A stretch of DNA of 64,000 nt from VRUE01 sp963774405 (GCA_963774405.1 CAVZEV010000005.1:806001-870000); one strand, 5' to 3'. Numbered from the stretch's first letter, positions 48,297 through 56,099 are shown. Notes: generated from the sequence alone by a model not told the origin. A program made the numbers and translations.

Positions 48297-49439
48297 GTGG
48301 ACTTCGCCCTGACGGACGAGCAAGAGGACTTCATCGACGCGATCCAGCGCTACTGCGACCACGAGTGCGGCACGCCGGATCAGCGCGAGCGCCTGACCGA
48401 GGGCTACACCGAGCACCACAACTTCACGATCTACAAAGAGATGGCCGAGCTCGGCTGGCTCGGGCTGACGATCCCCGAGGAGTACGGCGGCTCCGGCGGC
48501 ACGATGCTGGACGCCTGCATCTTCATGGAGGAGACCTCGCGGGCCCTCGCTCCGATCGGCGGCTACGCGACGACGCTGATCGTCGCCGGCGCCACCAACC
48601 GCTTCGGCACCGAGGAGCAGAAGCACGAGATCCTCGGCGGCATCGCCGGTGGCGCGGTCGAGGCGATCGCGATGACCGAGCCTGAGGCCGGCTCCGACGT
48701 CGGCTCGCTCACCACCTTCGCCGAGAGCGTCGACGGCGGCTACGTGCTCAACGGCCAGAAGGTCTTCTGCTCCAACGCCCACATCGCCGACCACATCCTC
48801 GTCGTCTGCCGCACCACCCGCTCCCCGTCCAAGCACGACGGCCTGACGATGATCTGGCTGCCGCGCGAGACCGACGGCCTCGAGATCGTCCCGATCGACA
48901 CGATGGGCGGCCGCGACACCAACCATCTCTACCTGACCGACGTCGAGGCGCCCGCCGGCGCCGTGCTCGGCCAGGTCGACCAGGCCTGGACCCAGCTGAT
49001 GGCCGGCCTCAACGTCGAGCGCCTGATCCTCGCCGCGACGATGCTCGGCATCGCCCAGCGCGTCTTCGACGACCTGATCGTCTACGTCAAGGAGCGCAAG
49101 CAGTTCGACCGCCCGATCGGCTCCTTCCAGTCGCTGCAGCACCGCATCGCCGACATGGCGACGGAGCTCGAGGCCGCCCGCCTGATGACCCGCTGGGTGG
49201 CGACCCTGGTCGACGAGGACCCCGACCGCATGCTGCCCCGCGAGGCCTCGATGGTGAAGCTCTTCGTCACCGAGACGACCAAGCGCGCCGCGCTCGAAGG
49301 CATGCAGATGATGGGCGGCTACGGCTACGCCTCCGAGTACGACATGGAGCGCCTCGTCCGCACCGCCCTGGTCTCGACCATCTACGGCGGAACTTCCGAG
49401 ATCCAGCGCAACATCATCGCCAAGACATTCGGTCTCTGA
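48297..49439 (+). CDS. Acyl-CoA dehydrogenase family protein
   Basis: 380 residues from GTG 48297; the longer open frame runs back into tRNA-Thr and is rejected. DFALTDEQEDFIDAIQRYC is the usual N-terminal helix. AIAMTEPEAGSDVGSLTT is the FAD/substrate signature and QMMGGYGYASEYDMERLVRTA with IYGGTSEIQRNIIAKTFGL closes the C-terminal helical domain. The catalytic Glu would be in YGGTSEIQ or its neighbour, depending on subfamily. It oxidises an acyl-CoA with transfer of electrons to ETF; chain specificity unknown. Confidence 0.93.
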   Translation: MDFALTDEQEDFIDAIQRYCDHECGTPDQRERLTEGYTEHHNFTIYKEMAELGWLGLTIPEEYGGSGGTMLDACIFMEETSRALAPIGGYATTLIVAGATNRFGTEEQKHEILGGIAGGAVEAIAMTEPEAGSDVGSLTTFAESVDGGYVLNGQKVFCSNAHIADHILVVCRTTRSPSKHDGLTMIWLPRETDGLEIVPIDTMGGRDTNHLYLTDVEAPAGAVLGQVDQAWTQLMAGLNVERLILAATMLGIAQRVFDDLIVYVKERKQFDRPIGSFQSLQHRIADMATELEAARLMTRWVATLVDEDPDRMLPREASMVKLFVTETTKRAALEGMQMMGGYGYASEYDMERLVRTALVSTIYGGTSEIQRNIIAKTFGL

Positions 49440-49473
49440 GACAGGCATAATCTGCCCACGCAGGGATGCGTGA

Positions 49474-49569
49474 GCGCCCGTAGCTCAGTGGTCAACGGGG
49501 TTTTAACGAGCCCCAAAGAGCGCCGGTCTTTCAAGCCGGAGGTCGAGAGTTCGATTCTCTCCGGGCGCA
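49474..49569 (+). tRNA. tRNA-Glu (TTC) with 24-nt D-loop insertion; integration site
   Basis: Acceptor arms GCGCCCG and CGGGCGC, discriminator A, D-stem GCTC/GAGC, anticodon stem closing loop CTTTCAA (anticodon TTC), T-arm GAGAG/CTCTC with loop TTCGATT. The total is 96 nt because the D-loop is 31 nt long. About 24 nt (49493-49516) appear inserted and can fold as GGGGTTT-TAAC-GAGCCCC. The 3' half, from the anticodon loop on, is repeated at 50736 and 58589. It may be a functional tRNA with an odd D-loop or a tRNA damaged by insertion. Confidence 0.75.
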
Positions 49570-49575
49570 TTTCGC
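49528..49575 (+). repeat. Attachment-site repeat 1 (tRNA-Glu 3' end)
   Basis: 48 nt starting at the anticodon loop (CTTTCAAGCC) and running 6 nt past the tRNA. It is the reference copy for the repeats at 50736-50783 (one mismatch) and 58589-58618. Use of the anticodon-to-3'-end segment as a recombination site is typical of tyrosine integrases. Confidence 0.8.
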
Positions 49576-49704
49576 TCGGGTATCGTCGGCGCCCGAGCAG
49601 GAGAACGTCATCGAGTTCTGGCGAGCTGTCGAGATGTTCAGTCCGCCGACGATCCCGTGGGCCGCCTTCTCCACGGTCCCCGCGCGGCTGGATCGATGCG
49701 ATCG

Positions 49705-49735
49705 ACTTCCGAAAATCGGCCTATTTTCCGGAAGT
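49705..49735. promoter_or_regulatory. Imperfect palindrome, operator of HTH/RelE-like pair
   Basis: ACTTCCGAAAAT and ATTTTCCGGAAGT form an inverted repeat with one extra base and a 6-nt spacer, 18 bp before the ATG of the HTH gene. It is the likely autoregulatory operator of the toxin-antitoxin pair. Confidence 0.55.
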
Positions 49736-49753
49736 GTGCGCTAGGATCCTTGG

Positions 49754-50191
49754 ATGGGAAAGCGAGACGCACAGCTGGTGACCAAGGCCCTCTACACGCT
49801 TGTCGATGCGCGCGAGGCTGTCGCGAATGGTCATCGTGACGCGGCGCTTGATGCCCTCGACGAGGCCCAGGAGGTGCTGATCTCGGTCAAACACACGCCG
49901 GGCGTGAGCGTGGCTGCGGCCAGTGAGCGGCTCGGCGTTTCAGAGCCGACGATTCGCAGCTGGGTCAAGCGTGGGGCGCTGAGCACCGTGCCGAAAGCCA
50001 GCCCGATGCAGATCGAGCTCGAGAGCTTGCACCAAGTCAGTCGCGCGCTGACAGAGCTGCGTGAGCGCGGCCAAGACCGGGACTGGCTGCAGGCCGTAGT
50101 CGACCTCCTGCACGACCGCGAGGCGCGCGAGAGCGCCGCGCTGCGAAAGGGACTCTCCCAGCTCAAGCGCGGCCAGCTCGAGCCTGCCTGA
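49754..50191 (+). CDS. HTH-domain antitoxin-like protein
   Basis: 145 residues. The N-terminal 50 residues are a helical region; the middle has VSVAAASERLGVSEPTIRSWVKRGAL, a MerR/excisionase-type helix-turn-helix, and the C-terminus is a long charged helix. The stop shares one base with the start of the RelE-like gene (TGATG), the antitoxin-toxin order of type II systems. An upstream palindrome supports autorepression. It lies between attachment repeats 1 and 2. Confidence 0.7.
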   Translation: MGKRDAQLVTKALYTLVDAREAVANGHRDAALDALDEAQEVLISVKHTPGVSVAAASERLGVSEPTIRSWVKRGALSTVPKASPMQIELESLHQVSRALTELRERGQDRDWLQAVVDLLHDREARESAALRKGLSQLKRGQLEPA

Positions 50192-50562
50192 TGCCCTACG
50201 AAGTTCTGCGGACGCCTGAGGTCACGGCGGCGCTTCGGAGGATGTCCGCACGGGAGAAGCGCTCCTACGAAGCAGCGCGCGACGCCCTGCGCGGAGAAGG
50301 CTGCAAAGCGGGCGGCTACCGTCTGGCCGCGGTCGACGGCGACGACTATCCGCTCTGCTGCCGCCACCTCGCCTACGCGTGGCGCATGTTCACCGCCTTC
50401 CCCGACGACGAGCGCATTGTGATCGTCGCGCTTGACAAGCACGACCGAAGCCGCAACCCCACGGCCCACCTCGCCGAGGCATTGCCGGCCTCGCGACTGT
50501 CGGTCGCCGGCGTTCCGACAAGCCGCCTTGTTGTGAGGACTCGAGCGGACCTCCCACGATGA
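50191..50562 (+). CDS. RelE/ParE-like toxin candidate
   Basis: 123 residues. The pattern YEVLRTPEVTAALRRMSAREKRSYEAA, then YRLAAVDGDDYPLCCRHLAYAWRMFTAF, then ERIVIVALDKHD fits the RelE fold: two N-terminal helices, then a beta-sheet ending in a basic loop. The similarity is structural and no catalytic residue set can be named. It follows a HTH antitoxin-like gene with a 1-nt overlap, which supports the call. Confidence 0.62.
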   Translation: MPYEVLRTPEVTAALRRMSAREKRSYEAARDALRGEGCKAGGYRLAAVDGDDYPLCCRHLAYAWRMFTAFPDDERIVIVALDKHDRSRNPTAHLAEALPASRLSVAGVPTSRLVVRTRADLPR

Positions 50563-50735
50563 ATGAGGAGCTGCGGAAGCTTCTCTCCGCCTTCGCCTGA
50601 CGATCGGCAACCGGAAGGCCATCGCGAGACGACAGGTCGGCTCGCCGCGCGGTTGCTACGTTTTAGCTGCATCGCAATCGTCGACGAGTTGCTTCCGGGC
50701 ACTACGACTGCAACGACCCTGACCCAATCCCCTGC
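50563..50735. other. Non-coding stretch between toxin gene and second att copy
   Basis: Together with the following att repeat and promoter region, about 280 bp lack a convincing gene. I see only a 13-codon frame, at 50561, and no tRNA 5' half before the att repeat. This shows that repeat 2 is a recombination scar and not a second tRNA gene. Confidence 0.5.
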
Positions 50736-50783
50736 CTTTCAAGCCGGAGGTCGAGAGTTCGATTCTCTCCGAGCGCATTTCGC
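50736..50783 (+). repeat. Attachment-site repeat 2
   Basis: 47 of 48 bases match the tRNA-Glu 3' end at 49528-49575; the single difference is a G-to-A change in the acceptor stem part. The sequence before it is not tRNA-like. It is the junction between the two tandem elements. Confidence 0.8.
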
Positions 50784-50835
50784 CTTTGGCCTGAGAGTGC
50801 TTCCGGGTCGGGGAATCGTGCTGTCGCCCTTTTGG

Positions 50836-50874
50836 AGTACAAGTAAATGGCAATAAATGCCATCTACTTGTACT
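50836..50874. promoter_or_regulatory. 39-bp palindrome overlapping the start of the abiEi operon
   Basis: 17-bp arms (50836-50852 and 50858-50874) differ by a single base; the loop is ATAAA. The left arm begins AGTACAAGTAAATGGCA and contains the ATG at 50847. AbiEi antitoxins are known to repress their own operon by binding inverted repeats, so this is the expected operator, unusual in covering the start codon. Confidence 0.7.
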
Positions 50875-51065
50875 CATGCAGCCATATCGTCGAGCCCGCG
50901 CAGCTGGAGAGCGCGGTGGAGAGGGCAATGGAGCAGGACTACGCGACGTTCCGCGATCAGGTCCTGCCCTTCCTCGAGCCCGAGGCCGCCGAGCTGCTCG
51001 CAACGCCGGCCGCCTGGGAACAGATGCAGTCCTTCGTCGCAGAGCGCCTCGAGGCCGGTCGATGA
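50847..51065 (+). CDS. Small hypothetical protein upstream of abiEi
   Basis: A 72-residue frame beginning in the palindrome and overlapping the abiEi start (ATGA). The first 15 residues (MAINAIYLYSCSHIV) are encoded by the palindrome itself and may be untranslated. The remainder (VERAMEQDYATFRDQVLPFLEPEAAELL) looks like a normal helical acidic peptide that could start at an internal GTG or ATG. No family recognised. Overlap with abiEi suggests a functional pairing. Confidence 0.45.
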   Translation: MAINAIYLYSCSHIVEPAQLESAVERAMEQDYATFRDQVLPFLEPEAAELLATPAAWEQMQSFVAERLEAGR

Positions 51066-51721
51066 AGCCCCTCCAGGCCTACGCTGACCTGCGCAGTCTT
51101 GGCCAGCAGGTCTTCACGACCAGGGAGGCGGCCGCGGCGTGGCGCTCGGAGCAGACGACCTCGAGTCGCCGGCTCAACTCGCTCGAGGAGAACGGCTTGA
51201 TCCGAAGGATTCAGCGCGGCCTCTGGGCTCTCGATCCCGGTATCGACCCGGAGGTGGTCGGCCCGCATCTGACCGCGCCCATGCCCTCCTACCTGTCGCT
51301 CTTCTCGGCCCTCGCCCGCCACGGGATGATCGAACAGATCCCACGCCAGGTCTCCCTCGTCTCCATTGGCCGGCCAAGGCGGATCGTGACCACCCTCGGC
51401 GTCTTCGTCGTCCATCAGGTCGCGCCCAAATTGTTCGGAGGCTTCGAAGGAACGGAGCAAACCGGCTACCTCGCTCGCCCCGAGAAGGCGCTCTTCGACC
51501 TGGTCTACGTTCGGGCCGCGAGCGGCAGCCGCGCACATCTTCCCGAGCTCTCGCTGCCAAGCTCCTTCGACCGCACCGAGCTGACCCGCTGGACCGAGCG
51601 GATCGACGCCAAGCGCCTCCGCACGATCGTCTCGGGCCGCCTGCGCGAGCTGATCGACCAGGGCCGCCTGACCCTGCGCCTCGATCGGGCCATCCGGTCC
51701 CAGCGACCCTCGCCTGGATGA
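51062..51721 (+). CDS. abiEi: AbiEi-family antitoxin (type IV TA regulator)
   Basis: 219 residues from ATG 51062. The N-terminal winged helix reads TTREAAAAWRSEQTTSSRRLNSLEENGLIRRIQRGLWAL, the family hallmark; the C-terminal domain has YLARPEKALFDLVYVRA. AbiEi proteins repress their operon and neutralise a nucleotidyltransferase, AbiEii, normally encoded just downstream. Here the stop codon is followed directly by an integrase remnant, so the toxin is missing at this site. The other nucleotidyltransferases of the island (55.8 and 58.6 kb) are of MNT type. Confidence 0.8.
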   Translation: MKPLQAYADLRSLGQQVFTTREAAAAWRSEQTTSSRRLNSLEENGLIRRIQRGLWALDPGIDPEVVGPHLTAPMPSYLSLFSALARHGMIEQIPRQVSLVSIGRPRRIVTTLGVFVVHQVAPKLFGGFEGTEQTGYLARPEKALFDLVYVRAASGSRAHLPELSLPSSFDRTELTRWTERIDAKRLRTIVSGRLRELIDQGRLTLRLDRAIRSQRPSPG

Positions 51722-52019
51722 TCGAAGCCCAGATGCGCCTCAATGGCGAGGACTGCGACCTCCTCTTCACGACCCCAACCGGCCGCATGTGGCGCGAGCG
51801 AAACTTCTACCGCGACCTCTTGCACCCGGCCAGAAGGCCTCCGGCCTAGACATCCGCTCCCACGAGTGCCGCCACTCCTACGTCACCCACCTGCGCGCCG
51901 CAGGCATCAACGACGCCGACCTGGCCGAGATCGCCGGGCACCGCGTAGAGACGATGCTGGCGCGGTATACGCATGCGATGCACCAGAGTTTCGACGCAGT
52001 CCGATTCGCCGTGAAGTAG
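51700..52019 (+). pseudogene. Tyrosine recombinase (phage integrase) remnant
   Basis: Only the C-terminal catalytic part remains. The first frame has LAWMIEAQMRLNGEDCDLLFT and the second HECRHSYVTHLRAAGINDADLAEIAGHRVETMLARYTHAM, holding the HxxR box, the GH motif and the nucleophile Tyr. A missing base near 51826 separates the two. The N-terminal half, including the first catalytic Arg, is absent. It abuts abiEi, so a deletion probably joined the two. Confidence 0.75.
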
Positions 52020-52224
52020 CGACCGAATCGGGCAATATTTTTCAAGGATCTACCGCGATGGCCATGGATGCCGAAAAGCCTTTAGAAACTACGTGGGTTT
52101 CGCGGCAAAGGCGGAAACGTGCTCAAGACAACGAACTGGCGAGAGAAAAAGCTGGATGTCCTTCGGGAGCTTCATCTCGATCCCCGTAACGTGCGGCTGG
52201 AGATTGACCCTGACCGGCCCCCGT

Positions 52225-53145
52225 TTACCGGTCCACCCTCAGTGAGAGTTCGTGGTCGGTATCAACCTGCACGGTAGCGGGGTCGACCGCCGCCTCGCGG
52301 AGTGAGCCCGTAGGGCGATCGGAGCGAGGCGGCGGGGCGCCGTTCTCCTCCCGCCAGCGCTCGGCGAAGCGCGCCGGCGGCAGCATCCCCAGGGACGAGT
52401 GCGGGTGTTCGGTGTTGTAGGCGACGAGCCAGTCGGCGAGGATGACCTTGGCCTCGGCCAGGGTGAAGAACAGCTCGACGTCGAGCACCTCGTCGCGGGT
52501 GCGGCCGTTGAAGGACTCCACGTAGGGGTTCTGCCAGGGCGCGCCCGGCTCGATGTAGGCGGTGGCGGTCTTGCCCAGGCGACACCAGTCGCGCAGGGTG
52601 TGGGCGATCAGCTCGGGGCCGTTGTCGCAGCGGATGTGCTCGGGAGCGGCGCCGCGGGCGGCGACGAGGCGCTCCAAGAGCGCAACGGTGTCCTCGGCGG
52701 TGATCGAGCGCGCCACCTCGCTCGCCAGCGCCTCGCGGGTGAACTCGTCGATCACGTTCAGCACCCGCAGCTGACGCCCGTCGGCTGTTTCGTCGCATTG
52801 GAAGTCGAGCGCCCAGACTTGGTCGGGGCGTTCGGCGTGCAGCTCCTTGGCATCTGCATTGCCGCCCAGCCTGGCACGCTTTCGCTTGCGTCGGGGCACC
52901 CGCAGCCCCTCATCGCGCCAGAGGCGCTGCACGCGCTTCTTGTTCACTTCCCAGCCCTCTTCGAGCAGGCGGGCGTGGGCGCGGCGGTAGCCCCAGCGCT
53001 TCTTGAGCTTGGAGATCTCGCGCAGGCGCTTGCGCAAAGCCGCGTCATCTGGGGCGACCTGCGGCTCATGTCGCTGCGTCGATCGGTGCTGGCCGGCGAT
53101 CCGGCACGCCCGGCGCTCGGAGAGGCCGAGGCGGTCCTGGAGCAT
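52225..53145 (-). CDS. IS3-family transposase OrfB (DDE integrase core)
   Basis: 306 residues counted from ATG 53145; the frame is open further upstream across OrfA, and the natural product is probably an OrfAB fusion made by frameshifting. It has the HTH_21-like segment (RLREISKLKKRWGYRRAHARLLEEGW) and the rve core, with the DDE residues in WALDFQCDETADGR, HIRCDNGPE and YVESFNGRTRDEV. EHPHSSLGMLPPARFAERW is the typical C-terminus. All catalytic residues are present, so it may be active. Confidence 0.9.
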   Translation of the reverse strand: MLQDRLGLSERRACRIAGQHRSTQRHEPQVAPDDAALRKRLREISKLKKRWGYRRAHARLLEEGWEVNKKRVQRLWRDEGLRVPRRKRKRARLGGNADAKELHAERPDQVWALDFQCDETADGRQLRVLNVIDEFTREALASEVARSITAEDTVALLERLVAARGAAPEHIRCDNGPELIAHTLRDWCRLGKTATAYIEPGAPWQNPYVESFNGRTRDEVLDVELFFTLAEAKVILADWLVAYNTEHPHSSLGMLPPARFAERWREENGAPPPRSDRPTGSLREAAVDPATVQVDTDHELSLRVDR

Positions 53146-53174
53146 CAGGACCGCTCGGCGCTTCCGGGACGGGC

Positions 53175-53477
53175 CTAGAAATTTCCCTTCGCGATCTCCT
53201 GGTAGCCGCGGATGTCGAGTGCCTGGTCGGCGACGATCTGCTTGAGCTGTCGATTCTCCTTCTCGAGCTCCTTCAGCCGCTTGACGTCCTCGGCCTTCAT
53301 GCCGCCGTATTGGTTGCGCCAGCGGTGAAAGGTCTGCTCGGAGACCCCCAGCGCCTTCGCCACCTCCGGTACCTGCTTGCCTTCGCCGAGCATCCGCTCG
53401 GCCTCCCTGAGCTTGCGGATGATCTGCTCGGGGGTGTGTCGCCTTCTCTTCACTTGCGTCGGTCCTCCTTGGCCCAT
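53175..53477 (-). CDS. IS3-family transposase OrfA
   Basis: 100 residues. The helix-turn-helix reads TPEQIIRKLREAERMLGEGK, then VPEVAKALGVSEQTFHRWRNQYGG, followed by a leucine-zipper segment (LKELEKENRQLKQIVADQAL). It ends at TAG just after GGGAAATTTC, a plausible slippery site; the -1 frame continues into OrfB as GKFLGPSRKRRAV. This is the usual arrangement for making the OrfAB transposase. Confidence 0.9.
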   Translation of the reverse strand: MGQGGPTQVKRRRHTPEQIIRKLREAERMLGEGKQVPEVAKALGVSEQTFHRWRNQYGGMKAEDVKRLKELEKENRQLKQIVADQALDIRGYQEIAKGNF

Positions 53478-54855
53478 TGTCGTGGGCCGGAAGAACTCTC
53501 ACAAGGGGCGGACCGATTTCAGGGGGTCATGCCAACCCCAAGGTTGAAGCCGACATCTTGGAGGATCTCTTTTTCAACGAGGACGCATTGGGCCTTGTCG
53601 AAGCGATCTGCACGGTCGGCTACCTAACGCATGATGTGCCGGTAGCAATCAAGAGAGAAGGCAAATTCATCATGGTCGAGGGGAATCGTCGCCTTGCAGC
53701 GTTGAAGGCAATTCAGAACCCCCAGCTAGTCCCTAGCCACAAAGCCCGTATTGCTGCTCTCGCAGATCAATTCGAAGATCGCGCGAGCCTTTCCAAAATT
53801 CGAGTAATGATCGCTCCAAATCAGACCGCAGCCGATCAACTGGTCGCGGCAATTCATACTGGAAACCTCCGGCGTCGCTGGAGCCCCACTCGACAAGCCG
53901 CCTTCTTTCAAGCGCAGATAGATAGCGGGAAGAAGCTCAAGACCTTGCTTGATCGATATCCAACAATTGACGTCAGGCGATTCGTATTTAGAGCACACGT
54001 CCTAAATTCCTTTCGCTCCGCGAAATTTAGGGACCCCGCGCTTCGTGATTATCTGGCATCCAAGGAATGGACTAGGGGTCTTTCCGTATTGGCCCGCATC
54101 TATGAGTCCCGCGAGTTCCTGGAACTTACAGGATTCAAAATGGATGACGAGGGCAAACTCACAAAGTCTATTTCCCAAGCCAAGTTCAACAAGATGGCAA
54201 CAGTCATCGTGGAGGAAATGCGGTCGGGCAGCTTGAACACCCGAAGCCTCAATACGGTGCAAAGCCCACGGTTCACGCTTCTTATGAGCGAATTGCGCGA
54301 GATAGCAACTCCGACACGGTCTTCGTCTAGCAAGAAACGGGGTAAGGGACCGGTCAAAAAAACAGGGACCAACAATGGCAAGAGTTCGGGTGGGCCAAAG
54401 TCGAAGCTAGGCCGTAAGAGACATTACCTAGACCTTAGCCAAATTATTCTTCCGGCGAGCTATCCGGTCGCGACGAAGCGCTGCGTCGAGGAGCTTTCCG
54501 CTCTCGATGTGCAGAAATTCCCCAACGCAACCTTCCTATTGATGAGGGCCGTACTGGAGAAGAACGTAAAGGCCTTCGCAGAAGCAAAGGGCGCCGACAT
54601 CAAGAGCGTGGCGAATGTCAAAGGCCGGGTGCAGCTTGGTCATACCCTGAAGTGGCTGCTCCAGCATGTGCAAAAGGAGGGACCAAAGAACATGATCCAG
54701 CCAATCCAGCGCATACGTGATGGCACGTTGGTGTATATGGCAAGCAGCGACTCACTGAATGCCGTGAACCACAATCATCAGTTCAGTGTGGATCCAGTGG
54801 AGGCGCTGAATATGTGGGATGCCTTGGATCCGATTATGCGTTTTGTAATTAAGGT

Positions 54856-55752
54856 ATGAGCTCAGGGGGCGCAACGTACGGAAACGTTCGGATGCTGGCA
54901 TCTCCGCTGCGATATCCGGGCGGTAAGGGCGCCCTCTATTCTCGTTTGCGTAGCCTGATCCGAGACTGTGATCTCGCAGGATGCACATATGTGGAGCCTT
55001 ATGCCGGGGGTGCTGGGGCGGCTATGGCTCTCTTGGTGACAGGGCAGATCGAGCGTGTGGTGATCAATGATCTTGACCCTGCGATTTATGCGTTTTGGCG
55101 GACGCTTGTAGACGATCCCCATTGGCTCATATCAATGATTGAAAATGTGGAGTTGTCAGTTGCGGAATGGGAGCGACAGCGGGCGATCTTCGCTTCAGGC
55201 GATATTTCAGATATAGAAGCTTTGGGTTTCGCGACCTTCTATCTCAATAGGACGAACCGTTCTGGCGTGTTGAATGGAGGACCTATTGGTGGCCTTGATC
55301 AGTCTGGGAATTACAAGATAGATGCCCGATTCAATCGACCACAGCTAGCAGAGAGAGTTCGTATCTTGGGTCTCTATGCTGATCGAATTGCCGTGAGTTC
55401 ACGCGATGGTCGCAAGGTAATTGAAAAGTATGGCGGAGCCCGTAACACGTTTATCTATGCAGACCCTCCATACTTTGAAAAGGCTGGTTCACTCTATCTA
55501 AACGCGTTTAACGAACGGGATCATGAACGACTGGCCAAGACACTCAATGCCAATGCAGCGGGATCATGGCTGCTGACGTATGACGACGTTCCGAGGGTGC
55601 ATGAATTGTATGGCGATCGGCGGCGCAGATCATTCGAGTTGAACTACTCAGCGCATCGTGTTACTAAGGCGACAGAGGTAGCCATTCTGTCTGACGACAT
55701 TGCGGATGTATCGGACGGCTGGAAGCTCCAGCCACAGGTCGGTAGGGCGTGA
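54856..55752 (+). CDS. dam: Dam-type DNA adenine N6-methyltransferase (D12 class)
   Basis: 298 residues. Motifs run in D12/alpha order: RYPGGKGALYSRL, VEPYAGGAGAAMALL (SAM site), NDLDPAIYAFWRTL, the target-recognition region with FYLNRTNRSGVLNGG, and FIYADPPYFEKAG (DPPY catalytic motif). It would methylate adenine, perhaps in GATC, which is inference. It overlaps the ParB-like gene by ATGA; no restriction endonuclease is seen. A/T content is clearly higher than in the flanking genome, so it was probably acquired. Confidence 0.9.
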   Translation: MSSGGATYGNVRMLASPLRYPGGKGALYSRLRSLIRDCDLAGCTYVEPYAGGAGAAMALLVTGQIERVVINDLDPAIYAFWRTLVDDPHWLISMIENVELSVAEWERQRAIFASGDISDIEALGFATFYLNRTNRSGVLNGGPIGGLDQSGNYKIDARFNRPQLAERVRILGLYADRIAVSSRDGRKVIEKYGGARNTFIYADPPYFEKAGSLYLNAFNERDHERLAKTLNANAAGSWLLTYDDVPRVHELYGDRRRRSFELNYSAHRVTKATEVAILSDDIADVSDGWKLQPQVGRA

Positions 55753-55781
55753 CGGGCTTCGGTTGCGGCTACGATTCGGGT

Positions 55782-56099
55782 ATGCAAGTGATTGACGAGC
55801 GTGTGATCGCGGAGGCGGGACGCCGCTTGGCCGTCGCCGCGCCCGAGGTGCAGGTGATTCTTTTCGGGTCGCACGCGCGTGGCGCGGCCGGCCCGCACAG
55901 CGATGTCGATTTCCTCGTCGTCGAGCCCGAGGTCGCCAACGAGGCCGAGGAGGCGGTGCGTCTCCATCGCACGCTACGTGACCTGCGGGTGCCAGCCGAT
56001 ATCATCGTCGTCAGCCGCGACTATGCGGACCGCTGGCGCGATGTGCGCGGCGGCCTCGTCCATGCGGCTCTCTCGCAGGGCCGCGTTCTTGCCGGATGA
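55782..56099 (+). CDS. MNT-type minimal nucleotidyltransferase antitoxin
   Basis: 105 residues from ATG 55782; GTG 55749, overlapping the dam stop, would add 11 residues. The signature VILFGSHARGAAGPHSDVDFLVVEP contains GSxxRG and the DxD pair, and a third acidic residue is in ADIIVVSRDYADRW. MNT proteins AMPylate or otherwise neutralise the partner HEPN RNase. The stop overlaps the HEPN start by ATGA. Confidence 0.86.
   Translation: MQVIDERVIAEAGRRLAVAAPEVQVILFGSHARGAAGPHSDVDFLVVEPEVANEAEEAVRLHRTLRDLRVPADIIVVSRDYADRWRDVRGGLVHAALSQGRVLAG

Larger units (their letters stand above)
52211..53529 (-). mobile_element. IS3-family insertion sequence
   Basis: About 1.32 kb with two overlapping transposase frames on the minus strand. 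The ends form an imperfect terminal repeat: both begin TGACC, and about 19 of 24 inner bases match, including CGGTCC and GTGAGAGTTC. Exact outer ends are uncertain by a few bases, and no clear target duplication is visible. It sits inside the ParB-like gene. Confidence 0.82.
52119..54859 (+). pseudogene. ParB-like N-terminal domain protein, interrupted by IS3
   Basis: The 5' piece (GTG 52119 to about 52210, after AAAGGCGGAAAC) reads REKKLDVLRELHLDPRNVRLEI. The 3' piece (from about 53530) continues in the same frame with NPKVEADILEDLFFNEDALG, then MVEGNRRLAALKAIQ, the ParB/Srx nucleotide-binding motif. Without the 1319-bp IS the frame is continuous. The middle is helical and basic (KKRGKGPVKKTGTNNGK linker). 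The C-terminal 130 residues resemble a HEPN-like helical domain (inference). The stop overlaps the dam start (ATGA). Base composition is AT-richer than the host genes. Confidence 0.72.

Noticed and set aside
49470..49781. A 103-codon frame across the tRNA-Glu gene
   Set aside because: Its start lies in the tRNA; the peptide FKPEVESSI is the usual artefact of reading tRNA-Glu.
52058..52189. Short frame starting MAMDAEKPLETTW before the IS element
   Set aside because: It overlaps the start of the ParB-like gene in another frame and ends in low-complexity sequence; the GTG 52119 frame fits the family.
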